DNA of 64,000 bases from NCBI RefSeq assembly GCF_008831285.2, contig NC_045145.1, positions 19,280,802 through 19,344,801 of the forward strand, given 5' to 3'. Below the pieces are notes generated by a model. It did not search any database. It saw nothing but the letters and a program-made list of their open reading frames with translations, and was not told where the DNA came from. Shown in pieces: positions 1 through 13,420 of this stretch. Made by a program: the position numbers and the translations under genes. Positions within the stretch are counted from its first letter, which is position 1; each line of letters starts with the position of its first letter. Origin of the DNA: Nymphaea colorata (taxonomy: Eukaryota; Streptophyta; Magnoliopsida; Nymphaeales; Nymphaeaceae).

Positions 1-3000
1 ACTCGGTCACTCAATCACCCGCCGCGGACGGTCGTCCATATTGAGGGCGCGTTTGTTTGAACCGGACAAGGTGTACGCGACAGCCCCAGATACCAAAACC
101 CTAAGGACATGACAAAAGTTGTTGCTCTTGGTGGTCATTTTAGTGCCGATCTGATTATATATTGGGGCCCAAGATCAGGTCTTCCGGGTTTGTTCACTTC
201 AGGGTATTGATATTTATAAGCTATCAAGTTCTTTAGCAATACATGAGCTTTCCAATCGTTGTTTCCATAAAAAAAAAAAAAAAAAAACTTATCTAAGCAC
301 GACATTTATGAATTTGGATACTTTTTCCTACTATTAAGTAAAAGGCAATGTAGACTTAAAGTGTTAAGACATTTGAAATTTAAGCTGTATTATTTAGATT
401 GAAGATAACAGTTCTATGTGTCTCTGCATAATAATACATTGATAAGCACTCAATCTAACAACTCTCACTCTATTACATTTAATAAAAAGAGTAAAGAGAT
501 AATGCGAAAAACCGAGGTTATCAACATCCTTGGCAGTCGAGATCTATATGTAAAAGAAAAATTAGGAGGTATAATATACATATTGGCATTCTTGCGGTCA
601 AGTTAGCCCAGATTGCAAACTCAGAAACAGAGAGAATTTTCTCGAGCTAAGAAACCGAGACAAACAAATGAGAAGATGGTACAGTTTAGCAGCAGAAGAG
701 GTTCTGAAAAGTGGGCTCTTTCAACTAGCTCACTGTGCAAACTGTTTCTACATAGACTGAAGAATCGATAGCCGGAGGGGCATCGAATTAAGTATGGGCA
801 GCCATTGTCAACTCCACCAGACACAAAAGCGAAACTGTTGGAAGACTGAGCATTTCCGGTGAATACTGCTCACTTATTTACTGATCAGGAACTCCAAATT
901 CTTGAAGTTATCGCTGGTTATTATTAAAAGAATCTTAAAACGTGAAAGCAAAGGATGCTGTATCACTGAACACGCGTGTCATTCGACTGTTTTTGTTCTT
1001 CCATGTATAAATGAAGGGGAAGAACGGCCGGAAAGGCCTTCCGCTCCTGATTATTTTAAAGAGCCGGGAAGGAGCCGTCGCCGGACGTTTCCCCAGCAGG
1101 AGCCGGTGGCGTTTCCGAAATTTCATCCTCACCCAACGAAACTTTCGGGAAAGTGCGGAAACCACTTTGAGAGCAACGACGGAGCTGGCGGGGGCTTTTT
1201 CGTCCACGTCTCAGAACACTTGAAACAATTAAGCCGAATTGGAAGCAATAATTACGATCGTGCCCCTGCCTCCTTTTTTAACTTTTTATCTCGCGAAATT
1301 TGCTGCTCTCTCACGCTCACGAGCAACGATCAGAAAACTGAGAAGCTCACATGTCTGAGGGGAGAGGATTTCGTTAATCTGCACGTAACCCAGGAAGGAT
1401 TCTTTAGTACGCTACAGATCCACACTTGTTCTTCCTCTTCTTTTCCGCTTTTCCTTTTTTGGATCTTCGTCTTCTTTATTCTTGATTAACAGAAGAAACA
1501 CCAATTTTATCAAGTGCTCGGAGGAAAAGAGCTGCAAGGTCATGAGTTTTTAAGATAGCCCAGATCGGAAAACAATGATTCCCCTCGACGAGAGAAGAGA
1601 AGACGCTGCCGGAGAACGAAATTATGGTCCTCTCGCGTTAAAAGCAGAACAAAATGAGTGGTGCCTTGATTTTTCTCTCTTTTCTTTGGTTTTCAACTTG
1701 CATTTCCATGAGAACACAGCACGCAATCGATCTTCACTGTGTTTGACAAGAGACCTATCGGAACTTCAAGGAGAAAGTTTAAATTTTTGACGAATCCATA
1801 AGAAAAGCCACATGTTCATAAATTAAAAAAAAAAAAGTGAAATTCTAAACCGGAAAAAGTAAAAAAAAAAAAAAAAAAGTGTACCGGAAGCAGAGTCAGA
1901 CCCAAGATTTCGCCGAGATATCTTTAGACTGATCGCCGCCGTGTTTTCTCGTTTAATTTTTGTATCAGTTGTTCACCATTAAATATATTTTCAACATAAC
2001 TAATCAGACATCATGCATGTGAGACGTGCATCGAAATAGAAATGTTTTTGAGTGCACTGTCATCTGTCGAAACGGCCGAGTACGATCCCTTCGGGGGAAC
2101 AGATGACTGAGGGAAGGGAGTTGATGCTTTTCATGTAAGTTACCAACTGATCAGTAGTCAGTACTCTACTCTTCCTCTCTCTCGTTTTCTTTTTCCGTAG
2201 ATTCAGGCGAATAAGATCGAGACGCTGACAGGCTTTGACCTGCTAGGAAGAAACCGGCCGCCCCTTCTGCTTCAAACTTCAAACTACACACTGTACCGAG
2301 ATTCTTCTTCTTCTTCTTTAATGGCTTCCTTTACTTCTCCGGTTGGACGGCCAAGCTCCGTCCAACTCAACAGACCTGCCAATCATTTTTTACACATTTG
2401 ATTAAAGAAAAAAGAAGAGAACAGAAAGTTGACAAGCAACAACGGGATGGGCAAAAGAGCTGAGTATTGAGAAGCGATGGACTTGACCGGTTGACTTGAC
2501 CCTGCGACCCAACTAAAACAACGAGCCACGTTTCAGCAACTTATAGTTGAAGCACGCACGTCGACGCTGAAAAGCTGAATTTTCTCATGTTTCCTAGTAT
2601 TTTATTAGGTTATCTTCTTTTTATATGTATGTTAAAGTTTTTATATTAATATTGTGGAGTTCTTCAGCAGAGACGAGTTCGATTTATCACGAGCTTGTTC
2701 TTGGATCGAGACGGTCGTTTTAGTTAGTTTAGATGTCTCAAAATCAATGTGTTTGGAAAGGGACGCGTCCGACTGGGTGTCCAGTTTGCACTGGACCGGC
2801 GGACAGTGCCATGCAAGCTCCGAAATTAACTTGCTGATGGAACTGTGGGTGGCGGACGGCTCGTGTTTGAGACAGCAAGGCTGGCCGAAAGTGACTCGTG
2901 AGACCAAACGATTAGGTTTGCACGAGCTCTTGATTTGGCTGTCAATTCTCTGGAGAAAACGTGTGGTCCAAGTTGCTGGGCAAACACAAACATGTGACGA

Positions 3001-6000
3001 CAAGTTCTTAATCCAATGATGTGGTAATCACTTTTCTTCTCGTGAAGATTTGATCACATCAACATGTTACATAATTGGTTGATATTATGATTACATTTTT
3101 TCTACCCATGCAAGATGTATTACTTCAACAAACCTATTGCATGCATTGTCATAAGAAATTAACTCTTTATTGGTGATGACTGAATTCAAATCTCACTTTA
3201 AGAGAAGGATTCACCCCCATTTATTTTGGTATTTTAGAAGATCAAATCCGGGGCAAGTCCAAACCGAATCCCAAGTAGTTGTACAGATTCGGATATGGAT
3301 ATATATAAATATCTCAAATTTTTAGTTTTAAATATATATTCTATGTTCAATGCTCTTACATTTTATAAAATTAGTCGAATTCAGTTCAAAATTCGGAATT
3401 GCATTCATATATGAGTGTAAAAATTTGGATTTGCATTGTAAAATTGTGTTTCATATTTAAATTCTAACATGATTTTTCTTTGCCGTATTCAGAATATGTG
3501 AATATCTGAAAAAGTAGATAATTTGAATCCGATCTATTGACATCTCTATACTAAAATGCACAATATTTTTGAAAGAGGAAATGGAGTAAATACTCATTCT
3601 ATCTCGTTTGCTCTTCTTTATCCTGATTCCCAAGCACCGTTTAATTACGTGAACACAACAATGACCCCATTTTGCTCTACTAAGCGTCCTTGTGCTTGAA
3701 ACTTTGAACAAGAAAGGAGGATGCGTGCATGAGAATGGGAGCCCGCTCCTGTAAGAGATCGTTGCATGTGTTCTTGCTTGCTTTAAAGGGAAGTGATGTT
3801 CCTGATTTTAATGTGGCAGTTGCTCGATCTCATGAGTTCCTCAGTTTCTGAAGTGTTGGCTTTAACCAGATCAGTGGTTTCTAAAGCTTTATTCTGATCC
3901 TTTTCATCTCTACTCAGCTTTAGTTTTGGTTCTCCTATCAGTACGGGAGTGGGTTCATGAAGTAATTCAAACACCTAGAAGGGAAGGGAATCAAATCGAG
4001 ATGCTCTACTTGGGAAGAGGACAGTTTGGTTCAGACAGAGGACGCTGCATAAGCATGATGGCAACGACGTTGGCATGTGCTGTGTTTGGATGACAGTAAA
4101 AAAGAATCCGGGGGAAAAAAGTTAATGTTATTGGATCAGATGGCTTTGCGAGCAACGTTTTTCTTTTCTTTTAATGCGATCTTGTTTTAATCGGATCAAA
4201 CACGAAGATAATCACAAGTTTTAGCCCCAAACTCTACCTAACACGAATTAGATGAATGGGCCTAATGGGTAGGACAAACTGGGCAGTTTGTCATTACCAA
4301 ACACAAACAAATATATGAATACGTAACTCAACATGGACCGAGGAAAATTGGGGACACTTAATCATGAAAAAGTTTATAAGTTAATCGTGTCCTTTTTTTG
4401 TTATCATAGAATGGAAGTGTGGTGGCCACATTTGAACCGTGACTGCATCCTAAGAAGTCTATTAAAGAGATAACTCTTAATAGTAGACCAACTTTCTGGG
4501 CCAATCTCTGGTTGAATCCTTGGAAATATGTAACTAAAATGTGCCAGAAACAAAACAAAACAAGATAAAGTAGAAAAAAGGAGAATGAGAATGAGAGTGT
4601 CGCGGAATTAACATGACGGGGGGATGGGGTGGGCCGTCGGGTGGGCGCGCTCATACTCATGGTCATGGTCAGTGGTGGTGCGACCGCGCAGGCCATTGGC
4701 AGCAAGGAAGAAGCTCTTTTAAGACGAAACTTGCTAAGGCGAAACCTGTCAGGCTTTGTCTGCCCCTGCTTTTTCGGGAACTGACCTTCGTTTTTCTCAA
4801 AACCCTGCCTTGAGCACCCAAACTGTTCCTCGGAAATCTGCTTCGCTCTATAATTTCCTCCTCTCACACACCCTACCTCCCTAAGCCCGTCGTCGCCGGA
4901 AAATAACTTTCCGGCCGCCGACGTCTCTCTCTCTCTCTCTCGTGACCTTGATTACATTGCCCACCATTAATTTATCCAGCAAATGCAAAAGCAAGCATTT
5001 AAGAGGGTAGTGCTTTATAACACGACCCCACTGCTAGCTCCTAATCAACCCTTCTCTGCAGTCTCCCCTGGACCACCAACCCCTCTTGTTGCTGCGGACA
5101 TCAGTTGCTGAAATAGACCTACCGTCTATGCATATTTTAGAGGCAACTTCATTTGGTCCCTTCTCCTTTCACATTTAACATAATGGAAAACTTTAAAAAA
5201 AAAATCCATCCATGGAGCCTGGAGAGAGAGAGAGAGAGGGGAAGAGCCAGATGGAAAGCACAGCACATGCCCTCTTGGGTTGTGGAAAAAATATAAAATT
5301 TAAATTGATTTTTTTTGTTAAATTCTGGGTGAAAGATATGCCATGCCATTTAAAATATGTAAGAAAGATTAATGGGCTCTAAGGTCGTGTTTGGATGACC
5401 CTTTAAATATGTTTAATAGTTTTGGATCTTACTTGAATCTAAGATCTGAAGCTGTACTAAATGATGTGCTGTACTAAAAGAAGTGTTTCGAGAGATCTCC
5501 CATTTAAACAAACTGAAGAACTCAATAGCATGAAACTCATGCAACATGTTAAAAACCATGAATTTAAAATCAAATTGGAAAAAACATGTCCAATCTTAAA
5601 TCTATATGGATAGTTGAGATCCTAAGATCTCAGATGACGAGTAAGAGTTTTACTGACCACCACTGCCGTGAAAGGAGAAAGAGAGATGAACTTAAAGTGG
5701 CGACGCGTAGCACTAGCGTTAATGATGCAATAAGTTCGCGCTTCTGTTAACTACCCTCCCCCTGTTTCTTCCTTTTATGGAGTTGCACGTCGTTTTCTTT
5801 TCCCTGGTGATTCAAAGCCCGAACACATGAGAGGGTAAAGAGGTGAGAACCGATTAATGGTGGCCACCATGATCACCGTCATCTTCTACCGCTGGAGGCT
5901 TATGAGTCGTTGCCTCCGAAGCTGCAAGGTAGGAGAAGACTAAAAAAGATGATTCCCTTGTTAAGGGCAGGTCATTTTTTTTATCTTCTTTTTTTGTTGT

Positions 6001-6909
6001 TTTCAAAATATCTGATAACTAAAATAACAGATGGGTGCTGACCCAGTCAAAAGAATGACACACCACTCTCAAATAAACAAAATTCCCTGCTCGATTCTTT
6101 CTTCAGTGAAAAGGTAAAAAGAGCAAAAGCAAGAGGCCAAATAAAAAATAATAATGCATGTATACATACAATAGAATGAAGCCTCATTAGTCATTACACA
6201 ATAGACCTCTCCCTCTCTCTCTCTCTCCGGATTGTGCTTTTCTCTCCTTTTAATGCTTCCTTGCCCAAATCCTTTTCTCACACCCCTCACCACCAACTTT
6301 GCAGTAAGGCACTGTAAAAGCAAAATTCAACACATTCAGTCCCCACCACCAAGGAAAAGCCAAAAACAAAATAAAAAATAATCAGACTAACCAGAGATAC
6401 ACTTCATTCTCTCTTTGGTTTTTTTCTTTTCCTTTCTTCCAACCTTGAATTCGTATCTTCAAGTTCTCTTCTCTCTCTCTCTCTCTTTCTAACTGTACAA
6501 TTATTTCAATTCCTGCCCCAAATCCTGAATTTGGGTAACAAAGAAAAAAAAAACAAAAACAAAACAATCAATGCCAATTCCACCATCTGAATTTACAAAA
6601 ACTTTTCCAATGCATCCCCACAGGCCGAGTCCTCAAAATCCAGCCAGTGTATTTTCTTAAGCAGCTAACCAACCACGTCATCGTATTTGAATTTCATTCT
6701 GTCACAAATAAACACTGCCTCCTCTCAATGACCATGGGGCCATCCTGCCTCCTGCAACCGACGAGATGAAAGATGAATCACCTCAATCTTTCCCTTTAGC
6801 CATATGATTCCATCCTGTCCGCTCTGTGCGTCCTGCCAATGCTGGGCCCGCTGGCTTGTCTTCAATGTCCACTCATGGTTCCCATTCCTAGATCAGCCAG
6901 TGATTGAAA
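1..6909. other. Intergenic region, no gene recognised
   Basis: I see no recognisable protein domain or RNA gene here on either strand. Several open frames exist (for example about 195 codons on plus at 902-1489 and about 120 codons on both strands at 2641-3019), but none shows a known motif, exon-like continuation or family similarity. The stretch holds poly-A runs (269-287, 1861-1878), short CT or GA microsatellites (4924-4941, 5222-5239, 6212-6227, 6470-6487) and an AT-rich degenerate repeat near 3266-3560. The last few hundred bases before 6910 are probably the 3' untranslated region of the minus-strand kinase gene. Confidence 0.6.
3266..3560. repeat. Degenerate AT-rich dispersed repeat, copy 1
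   Basis: This stretch is rich in variants of the words GATTCGGAT, AATCCGAAT and GAATATCTGAA, separated by AT-rich spacers. A similar stretch lies at 13060-13420, and a weaker one at 23385-23675. Blocks such as 'cagttcaaaattcgga' here resemble 'cagttcaagattcgga' in the second copy. This looks like an old dispersed repeat, but I cannot name its family or its ends. Confidence 0.35.
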
Positions 6910-9900
6910 TCAGTAGTCCTCCATGAAGATCCTGCTAATGAAGTCCCTGAATCTTTTTGAATACAGCTTTGGATCCACGGCCGATATTGAGATAGGATCG
7001 ACCTGGAAAGACTTGTAGGCATGCTCCAGTTTCTTGCTGATATCGTAGTCTTGAAGTATGTCAATTATTCCAAAATACAGAATCACATCATACACTTGGG
7101 CCCCAGGAGAACCACAACCATTTGATTGACTATACTCAAAATCACTTCTCCGGACCACCTGCTCCACCCTAGCAGGCATATTTGCACCGAGCCTTACCAA
7201 TGGCTTACTGCAGAAAACAACGGCATATTCGGATTATTCAGCATTACGACAAAACGGATGGACGTTTCAGAGTGCTGGTATATGAAAAAATTCCCTAGTT
7301 CTCAGAATAGTAGACCATATTTTTAAATGGATAAATCTTCATGCTGTAAAAGAGAATACAAGTTATCCACCAATAGAAGCCCCCACAAATGTTAGAGATA
7401 ACCAAGCATCCCTTTGTTTTTGGGATCTAGAGCAGAATAAAACATACCAGGCAGCCTGAAATCGATTTTTATCCTCCTGAAACCAAGAAAGATCTGTTCT
7501 CTCCTTGCCTGGAACATCCAAAAAAAAAACCGCTACTGAAAAGGGTTTATAAGATGCAACCTTATAGAAAGAACATGATTTTGATCCACAGAAGACCAGC
7601 TCCATGTTAACAAACTTACAAGGTGAACTAAAGGAATCCTTCAAGAAGTCTGTCTTGGCAGTGAAAGGATCACAAAAATGAAGACCCACCAAAAGACTGT
7701 AGTCCATGATCCGCTCAGTCTCCAAAAATTGGCAGTCTCTGTCAACTTGCCTGAAGATGGAAACAAGATTGGGAATAAGAAAACAAACAAAGGTCATCAA
7801 ATGCAATCCTCCTTGGAAAAGAAAAACCTTTAATAAATGAGCAAGCACCTTAGTAGTTCCTGGAACCAATGTCTTTCAAGACGGAAGACAAAGTTAAGAT
7901 CAAGGTCTTTGAGGGTGGTAGTTTCATCAATCTCCCCCTCGGGCTTGTCAGTAGAACGTCCATATGAGGAACCCTTCAGATCAAATCGTCTATGTATGCG
8001 ATGCTCTGAGCAGAACAAATTTCCCATGACAATGAAGCGAACCTGATACAATCATATTAGGGTTCGCTTAAGAGAGAAAATTGAAAAGGTTTTCCTTGAT
8101 ACCAGAAAGTGATATACAACATAGTATTCACCTTCTGACCACCAACAGGCTTCACACAATGAACACCATAGAACTTGGTTACAAGAGAATTCTCGTACTC
8201 CTGGATGTGATAGTAATAACTATGAAGCATTCGAAGAAGAACCTGCAATTATAGCCAAAATCAGCAAATGGATGCCATCCTTGACATATAACTCAGTTCA
8301 CATTCTGAAAATTAGCAGACTCAAGCACATCCTATGTCCGGAGAAGGTACCTTCACTTCTGATTTTTTCACAGTCTTTATCATGAAGCGGTCATCATGGG
8401 TAAGGTAGAAGAAACTGCCGCTTTTTCCAGGAGATGAAAGAACTCGAAGAGCATCATTTCCACAAATAGACAGCATGTAATCAGCTGGATCAATCTTGAA
8501 AAGGTGACGCAAGTGCCTGATGACACATATGAGTACTAAATAAGTATTAGCTCTTGGTGACAACCGAAGTGGAAGTGGAAGCAACAGGTCAAAAAAATTA
8601 TCACTTGCAGTCACAAGCAATTAAATATCTTCGCTCAAGGGATTTATACTATAAAAAAGTCACAAGTGAGAAACACAACGAAACACAAATAAAAAGCTAG
8701 ATAGACGTGTATCTCCAATACTGAAATCCAACGAACAACCCCCATAAAGTCAAAGGGCACATACAAAATGATTAAATCTGTTGACACTGAAGAATTTGAT
8801 GATTAAATGCAGCTATTTTCATCACAAAAGAACCAAAAACAAATCGTGAAAACTTGGATTAGTGTCAGAATATTTTTCTGAATGAGGAAAAGCAAAACCA
8901 AAAGGAAGCAAAATGCAGATTTCCGACGAATGAGAAACTAATCATACATAGACAAAAACTTGCTAACCTGAAAACAGCGGGGCAGTAATCTTTCCATCTA
9001 AACTCAACGGACTGGTGTGGAGGAGTAGTCTTGGATCCCTCCGGCGGGAATCTGATCCAGACCCTCTCATTCGGATCAAAATCCGCTGGTCTCAGATCCA
9101 GCATTCGTGATGCTGAGGATTTCCCCACCGAATATCTACATTAAAAGTGAGGAGAAACAGAAAAGGGAAAATAAAGGATCAATTTATGAATAACAGGGGT
9201 AATTAACAGGATCAGTCAATACCAATAATATTCAAAGTAAGACAATAAATGGAGAGACAATTACACCTATGAACAAACCGCAACTCATAGCCAAGATCAA
9301 AGTAATAAAGTTAGTTTCCAAACCAAAGATCTCAAGAAGTGAAGAAAAAATTCCCGCAAACGAAAGACGGAATCCCAACCAGTAGTTGATAAAAGTTTAT
9401 ATGTCTCAACAAATGAAGGAATGGCTGAAGGAAACTATCTCTGTTAAAAGGAAGTAAGCTAATCTCCTTTTCCAAGGGAAATCCAAATAAAGCCTTAACC
9501 GACAACGAACCCTTCACAAGGAAGACGGGAGGAAGGGAACAGGCAAAATATCTCAACCATTAAATCAAGTAAAGCAAATAGCTTTTGCGTATAGCCTAAG
9601 AAGCCCACAAAACAAAAAGGATCACCCTAGGGATCACCAACCATCCAAAGTGGATCGCAAGGAGGTAAGACCAAATAGGCAAATACCTTATGCCCAATTG
9701 CAGATTCAGCATCAATTCATAATTCTTGTGTCCTTTTGATATGGCCTGGCCTTGCTTCTTAGCTTCGCTGGAGAACCTTCCGGGGGTGACCCTCCTGAGG
9801 TACCCAAGACCACCTCCACCACCACCATCTCCTTTCCAAAACACAGAGTTCCCGTCAATGATATCGCATGTGATATCTCCGGCCTCCCCATCTGAATCCC

Positions 9901-10855
9901 AAATGCAGATTCTGTCGAAGTTCCGGCTAAACCTCCCATCAGCTGACGACCTCTTCCTCGACATCCCCATCACCCCACCTACACCACTATCGACACTAAG
10001 GCTCCGGCATTCCGCGAATCCGGAGCTCGAGTTCCGGCGATGCAGTGTCGCCGGGTAGAACACGCCGCTCTGGTGCTTGGGATCGCGGCTCCAATTTCCG
10101 CGGTAGACGCTCCCATCGGCCCACGTAAACTCCCCCTTCCCTGTCGGGAAGCCATTCTCCCACCGCCCTCTGTACCGGTCTCCGTTTGCCCAGACGAGTT
10201 CCCCCTTTCCCCAGATGACTCCGGAACGCCATTCTCCGACGTATTGGTTTCCGTTTTTCCAGACGTACCTCCCGCGCCCGTCCTGCAAATTCCTCTTCCA
10301 GCAGCCCTCGTAGACGTCTCCATTTGCGTAGATCTTCTTGCCGGACCCGTGCTTCTGGTTCCCCGACCACATTCCCCTGTAGGTGTCTCCACCGGCGCCG
10401 GTGAAGGTGCCGTAGCCTTCCATAAAGCCGGATTTGAACTCCCCCTCGTAGGTGGCGCCGGAGGGCCACGAGAACTTGCCCTTCCCACAGGTCTTTCCGT
10501 GACGCCACTCGCCTTCGTACATGCACCCGTCGGACCAGACGTACTTGCCGACGCCATGAGGGAGGCTCCCCGAGAACGCCCCCGAGTAGATGTCCCCATT
10601 GGGAAGCACCCTCTCCACGACCCGAGTCTGCAACGGAGCTTCGCCGGCGGCTGCGATGGTGGCGTTCAGGTGGTCGATGGTGGTGATGGCGGCTGCAGCG
10701 GCAGCGGGGAAAAGGTAGGTGGTGGGCGTCACCCTCTTGGCCGTCTGGGGCCGCCGTGTGGTGGATGCCTCCGAGTTCGACACCACGACCTCCTCTAGCT
10801 CGTCCTCTCCCCTCTTCATCATCCCTTTGACGCATTCATGGAGAGGGTCTCCCAC
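6910..10855 (-). CDS. PIP5K: Phosphatidylinositol-4-phosphate 5-kinase, MORN-repeat (type B) class
   Basis: This enzyme makes PtdIns(4,5)P2 from PtdIns4P at the plasma membrane. Exons, 5' to 3': 10855-9687, 9135-8968, 8516-8351, 8242-8132, 8042-7849, 7750-7620, 7508-7448 and 7207-6910. All introns are GT-AG and phases match, giving 765 aa, close to the usual size of plant type-B enzymes. Residues 88-255 hold about eight MORN repeats (pattern YEGEW..G...GKG). A linker with a Gly-rich run follows, then the kinase domain from about 372 ([16 protein letters not shown]). Visible motifs are the glycine-rich loop near 472-484, the catalytic lysine K493 in [17 protein letters not shown] at 618-627, IID at 714-716 and the specificity loop KKLEHAYKS at 725-733. 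The start is the first ATG of the MORN exon and follows a GA/CT-rich leader. The insert between MDYSLL and [13 protein letters not shown] is short compared with several relatives. The family call is firm; the exact paralogue is not assigned. Confidence 0.95.
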
Positions 10856-11086
10856 ACCCCTCCTCTATGCGAGAAACTCAGCAGCAACAAAGCAAAAACA
10901 GAAGGAGAAAAAAAAAAAAACACGCAGAGAGATCAGGAAGAAGACATCCTTGGAATACTCCCTCTCTCTTTCAACCCGATTGAGCAGACCAAGGAAAAAA
11001 GAAAAGAACAAAAACAAATGCTACCAGGGAACTTTGTCCGAGAGAAAAAGAGAGAGAGTGGCTCGAAGAAGTGAAAGAAACACAGG

Positions 11087-11087
11087 C

Positions 11088-11119
<32 letters not shown>

Positions 11120-11132
11120 CACACACACACAG
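11087..11132. repeat. GA/CA microsatellite in the leader region of the PIP5K gene
   Basis: A (GA)n run passes into (CA)n on the plus strand, so it is CT/GT-rich on the coding (minus) strand. It lies about 230-280 bp upstream of the kinase start codon, in the probable 5' UTR or core promoter. Such CT/GA tracts are common in plant leaders and can bind BBR/BPC-type GAGA factors, but binding here is only an inference. Confidence 0.85.
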
Positions 11133-13059
11133 TAAAGAGGAAAAAGGGAGGGGCAAGAGGGGGAGCTGGCGCTAGCAGGCTTCGAGCCCCAGTATGGCGA
11201 AAATACCCTTTTTCTTTTTTAAATTGAATGACGAAAATGCCCTTGTCCTCCGGTGGGCCTTTCCGTCGACGCGACCGAGATGGGGGGCCGTGCCTGTCGT
11301 TTCCAACTCTACAAGCCCCAGAATACCCTTCTATCAGATCCATATTTACCGAAATATACTCAAACCGCCTAGCCCCCTCTGGTTCCCTCTCCCTTCGTCC
11401 GTTTGTTCCCTTCCCGTTGAGACCCATGTGTCCTCTTAATTTGAATGTTCTAATTTAATGGAGATCTGCCAAAGTAGGAACAGGTACACGCTTCCAGCTA
11501 TATAAGAGAGCGATATGAATTATGATGCCTTCTTTCTACAAGGCTACTAAATTGCTTACATCTACTCCTTTCCCCTTCTCTATTTCCTTTTTCTTTATTT
11601 GTCATAAGAATGTGAATGGTCCAAACTCGAACTAAATGAATGAGAGATCCCATTCAAATTGAGCTGTTGACGGAGATAAAGAAACCAAGATCTGAAACCA
11701 TCTTCCAACCATTCAAATCTGCAGTTGGTAGGTGGGGTTTCCATGACACTCGTGTGAAGATTCGATATAGTTGCAGGCAACTAGGCCTTCACGTTCGGTT
11801 CTCCTGACTTTTCCTTTTAATTTTCTTGTTTAGATTAGATGGTATCAATTATTAGCCGCGAAAAGTGTCTTTGTTTACTATTTAATCGAGATATTTTCGT
11901 GTGCAACTCCTTGTTGGAATGAAAGTGTTTCTCAGGTTTCAATATGTATCTGGTCCAGTTAAAATGCAGAGATGTAAACGATTCCGAAAGGATTCGATGC
12001 AGAAGAAAAGAACATGGTGATTACGGTTATTGTGAATTGCTAATGAAGCGAATTAGAACGTGAAAGTACTAGAAATTAACTTGAGATAGCAGAAGAAACC
12101 AAGGAAGAACGTATGCTTTGTATTACTTGGCTTTTGGTTCGATTTACTGACAAGTTTGGTCAAATATTCAACAAACTCTAGCTTTTATTATATGATCTTC
12201 TGTTTTTAATTGTATAACTTTCATTCTGCTCTTCCGTTGTTTATTTCTCAATTTAGTTCTTCTGTTCTCAGTTTTAAAACGAAATTTCCACAGTTATGAC
12301 GATATTGGTTTTATCATTTAAATTCGTACATCTAGACTTAATCGAGATTGATGCTTGTCATCGTTCTTGCTTCTGACCTTCATCAGCAATTTGTCCTTTC
12401 AATCGCTTTTCAAATTCCATTGATATTTATTCAATGTTTACGGACAACATCCGCGATTTAGATCTTGAACGAAGATGACGGAAGCAAATCAACAAAAATC
12501 CCTTCTTTCTAATCAAGCAATTAATTTAACTGTCTTCTTCCATTTAAATATATTAATTGAAATGTTAAATTAGTTAGCATGCGATTCGACGGACGTACTT
12601 GCGATTGAATGATTATATATATTGTTCAGGATTACATGTATTGTTACTCATAAAATGAGAGGTACTGTTCTAACATTTCGGCTGCCGAGAAATTCAAATT
12701 TCAAAAGAAAAAGTGAGATTATATCATTTCAGATTCACGATGGAAAGCAACTGCTTTGGTTGAAAAATCGATCATAATAATATATGGTACGCATATATAG
12801 AGTAATCATGAAGTGGAAAATCCTGAACCTTTCTCTTGGTGATCTTGAGAGCCATCGGAAAATCCTTCAATATCGAAAGCTCAGTCAAGGAAACATGTGA
12901 TCAACAACATGGGAATCTTATGACAAAATGTGAAAATTATTCACCTCTTCTAATCAATAATAAGTCTGCTGCCACTACTAGTCCAAGCTTTGAAAGTTCT
13001 TCGGATGTCAATATACTATTTCAAAAAGATCAGACATAAAAATGAAATTTAATATCCAA

Positions 13060-13420
13060 TTATGAACTTGGATCTGGTTCGGATTTGAGAAATGACATCC
13101 AATTGGATTCTGATTTAAAAATTGACATCCATCATATTTGGATTTGGATTACATAAATGTCTAATCGGATTTAGATCAGATTCAGTTTTAAATAAATATC
13201 TTATATTCAGTACACTTATATTTGGAAATCATCTGAATCCAGTTCAAGATTCGGATTTGGATTTTGATATGACTGTAGAAATTGGATTCAGATATGACTT
13301 TTTGTTCGTTAATATTCGAATCTGAATTCAAGTTCGAATATGTGAGTTCTGGAAAAGCAAACGTGGTTAAGATTATATATGATTCGAATCTGATTTTTCA
13401 CATCCGTGACTTGCAGTGCA
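13060..13420. repeat. Degenerate AT-rich dispersed repeat, copy 2
   Basis: This stretch is built of repeated variants of TTGGATTTGGATT, GATTCGGAT, GACATCCA and TTCGAAT. It shares word content and order of motifs with 3266-3560, ending in both cases in a 'gaatatgtgaatatctgaaaaag' or 'gaatatgtgagttctggaaaag' type block. I infer two old copies of one dispersed element. Family and borders are not determined. Confidence 0.35.

Noticed and set aside
902..1489. A plus-strand open frame of about 195 codons
   Set aside because: No domain, no family resemblance, compositional bias toward S/F/R, and overlapping open frames on both strands. It looks like a chance frame in GC-richer DNA.
2641..3019. Open frames of about 120 codons on both strands
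   Set aside because: Neither translation resembles a known protein or transposase, and there are no splice-linked neighbours. It could be a transposon fragment, but nothing supports that.
4083..4301. Possible MITE with GTGTTTGGATGAC and GTCATTACCAAACAC ends
   Set aside because: The inverted repeat is imperfect and no target-site duplication is seen. The GTGTTTGGATG word recurs alone near 5388, so the pairing may be chance.
4358..4867. Minus-strand frame of about 169 codons
   Set aside because: Low-complexity, hydrophobic and Ser/Phe-rich, without a motif, and overlapped by an opposite-strand frame. Not credible as a gene.
9979..10835. Long alternative frames on both strands over PIP5K exon 1
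   Set aside because: They are shadows of the GC-rich, repetitive MORN-coding exon. Only the frame encoding the MORN repeats continues through the splice sites into the kinase domain.
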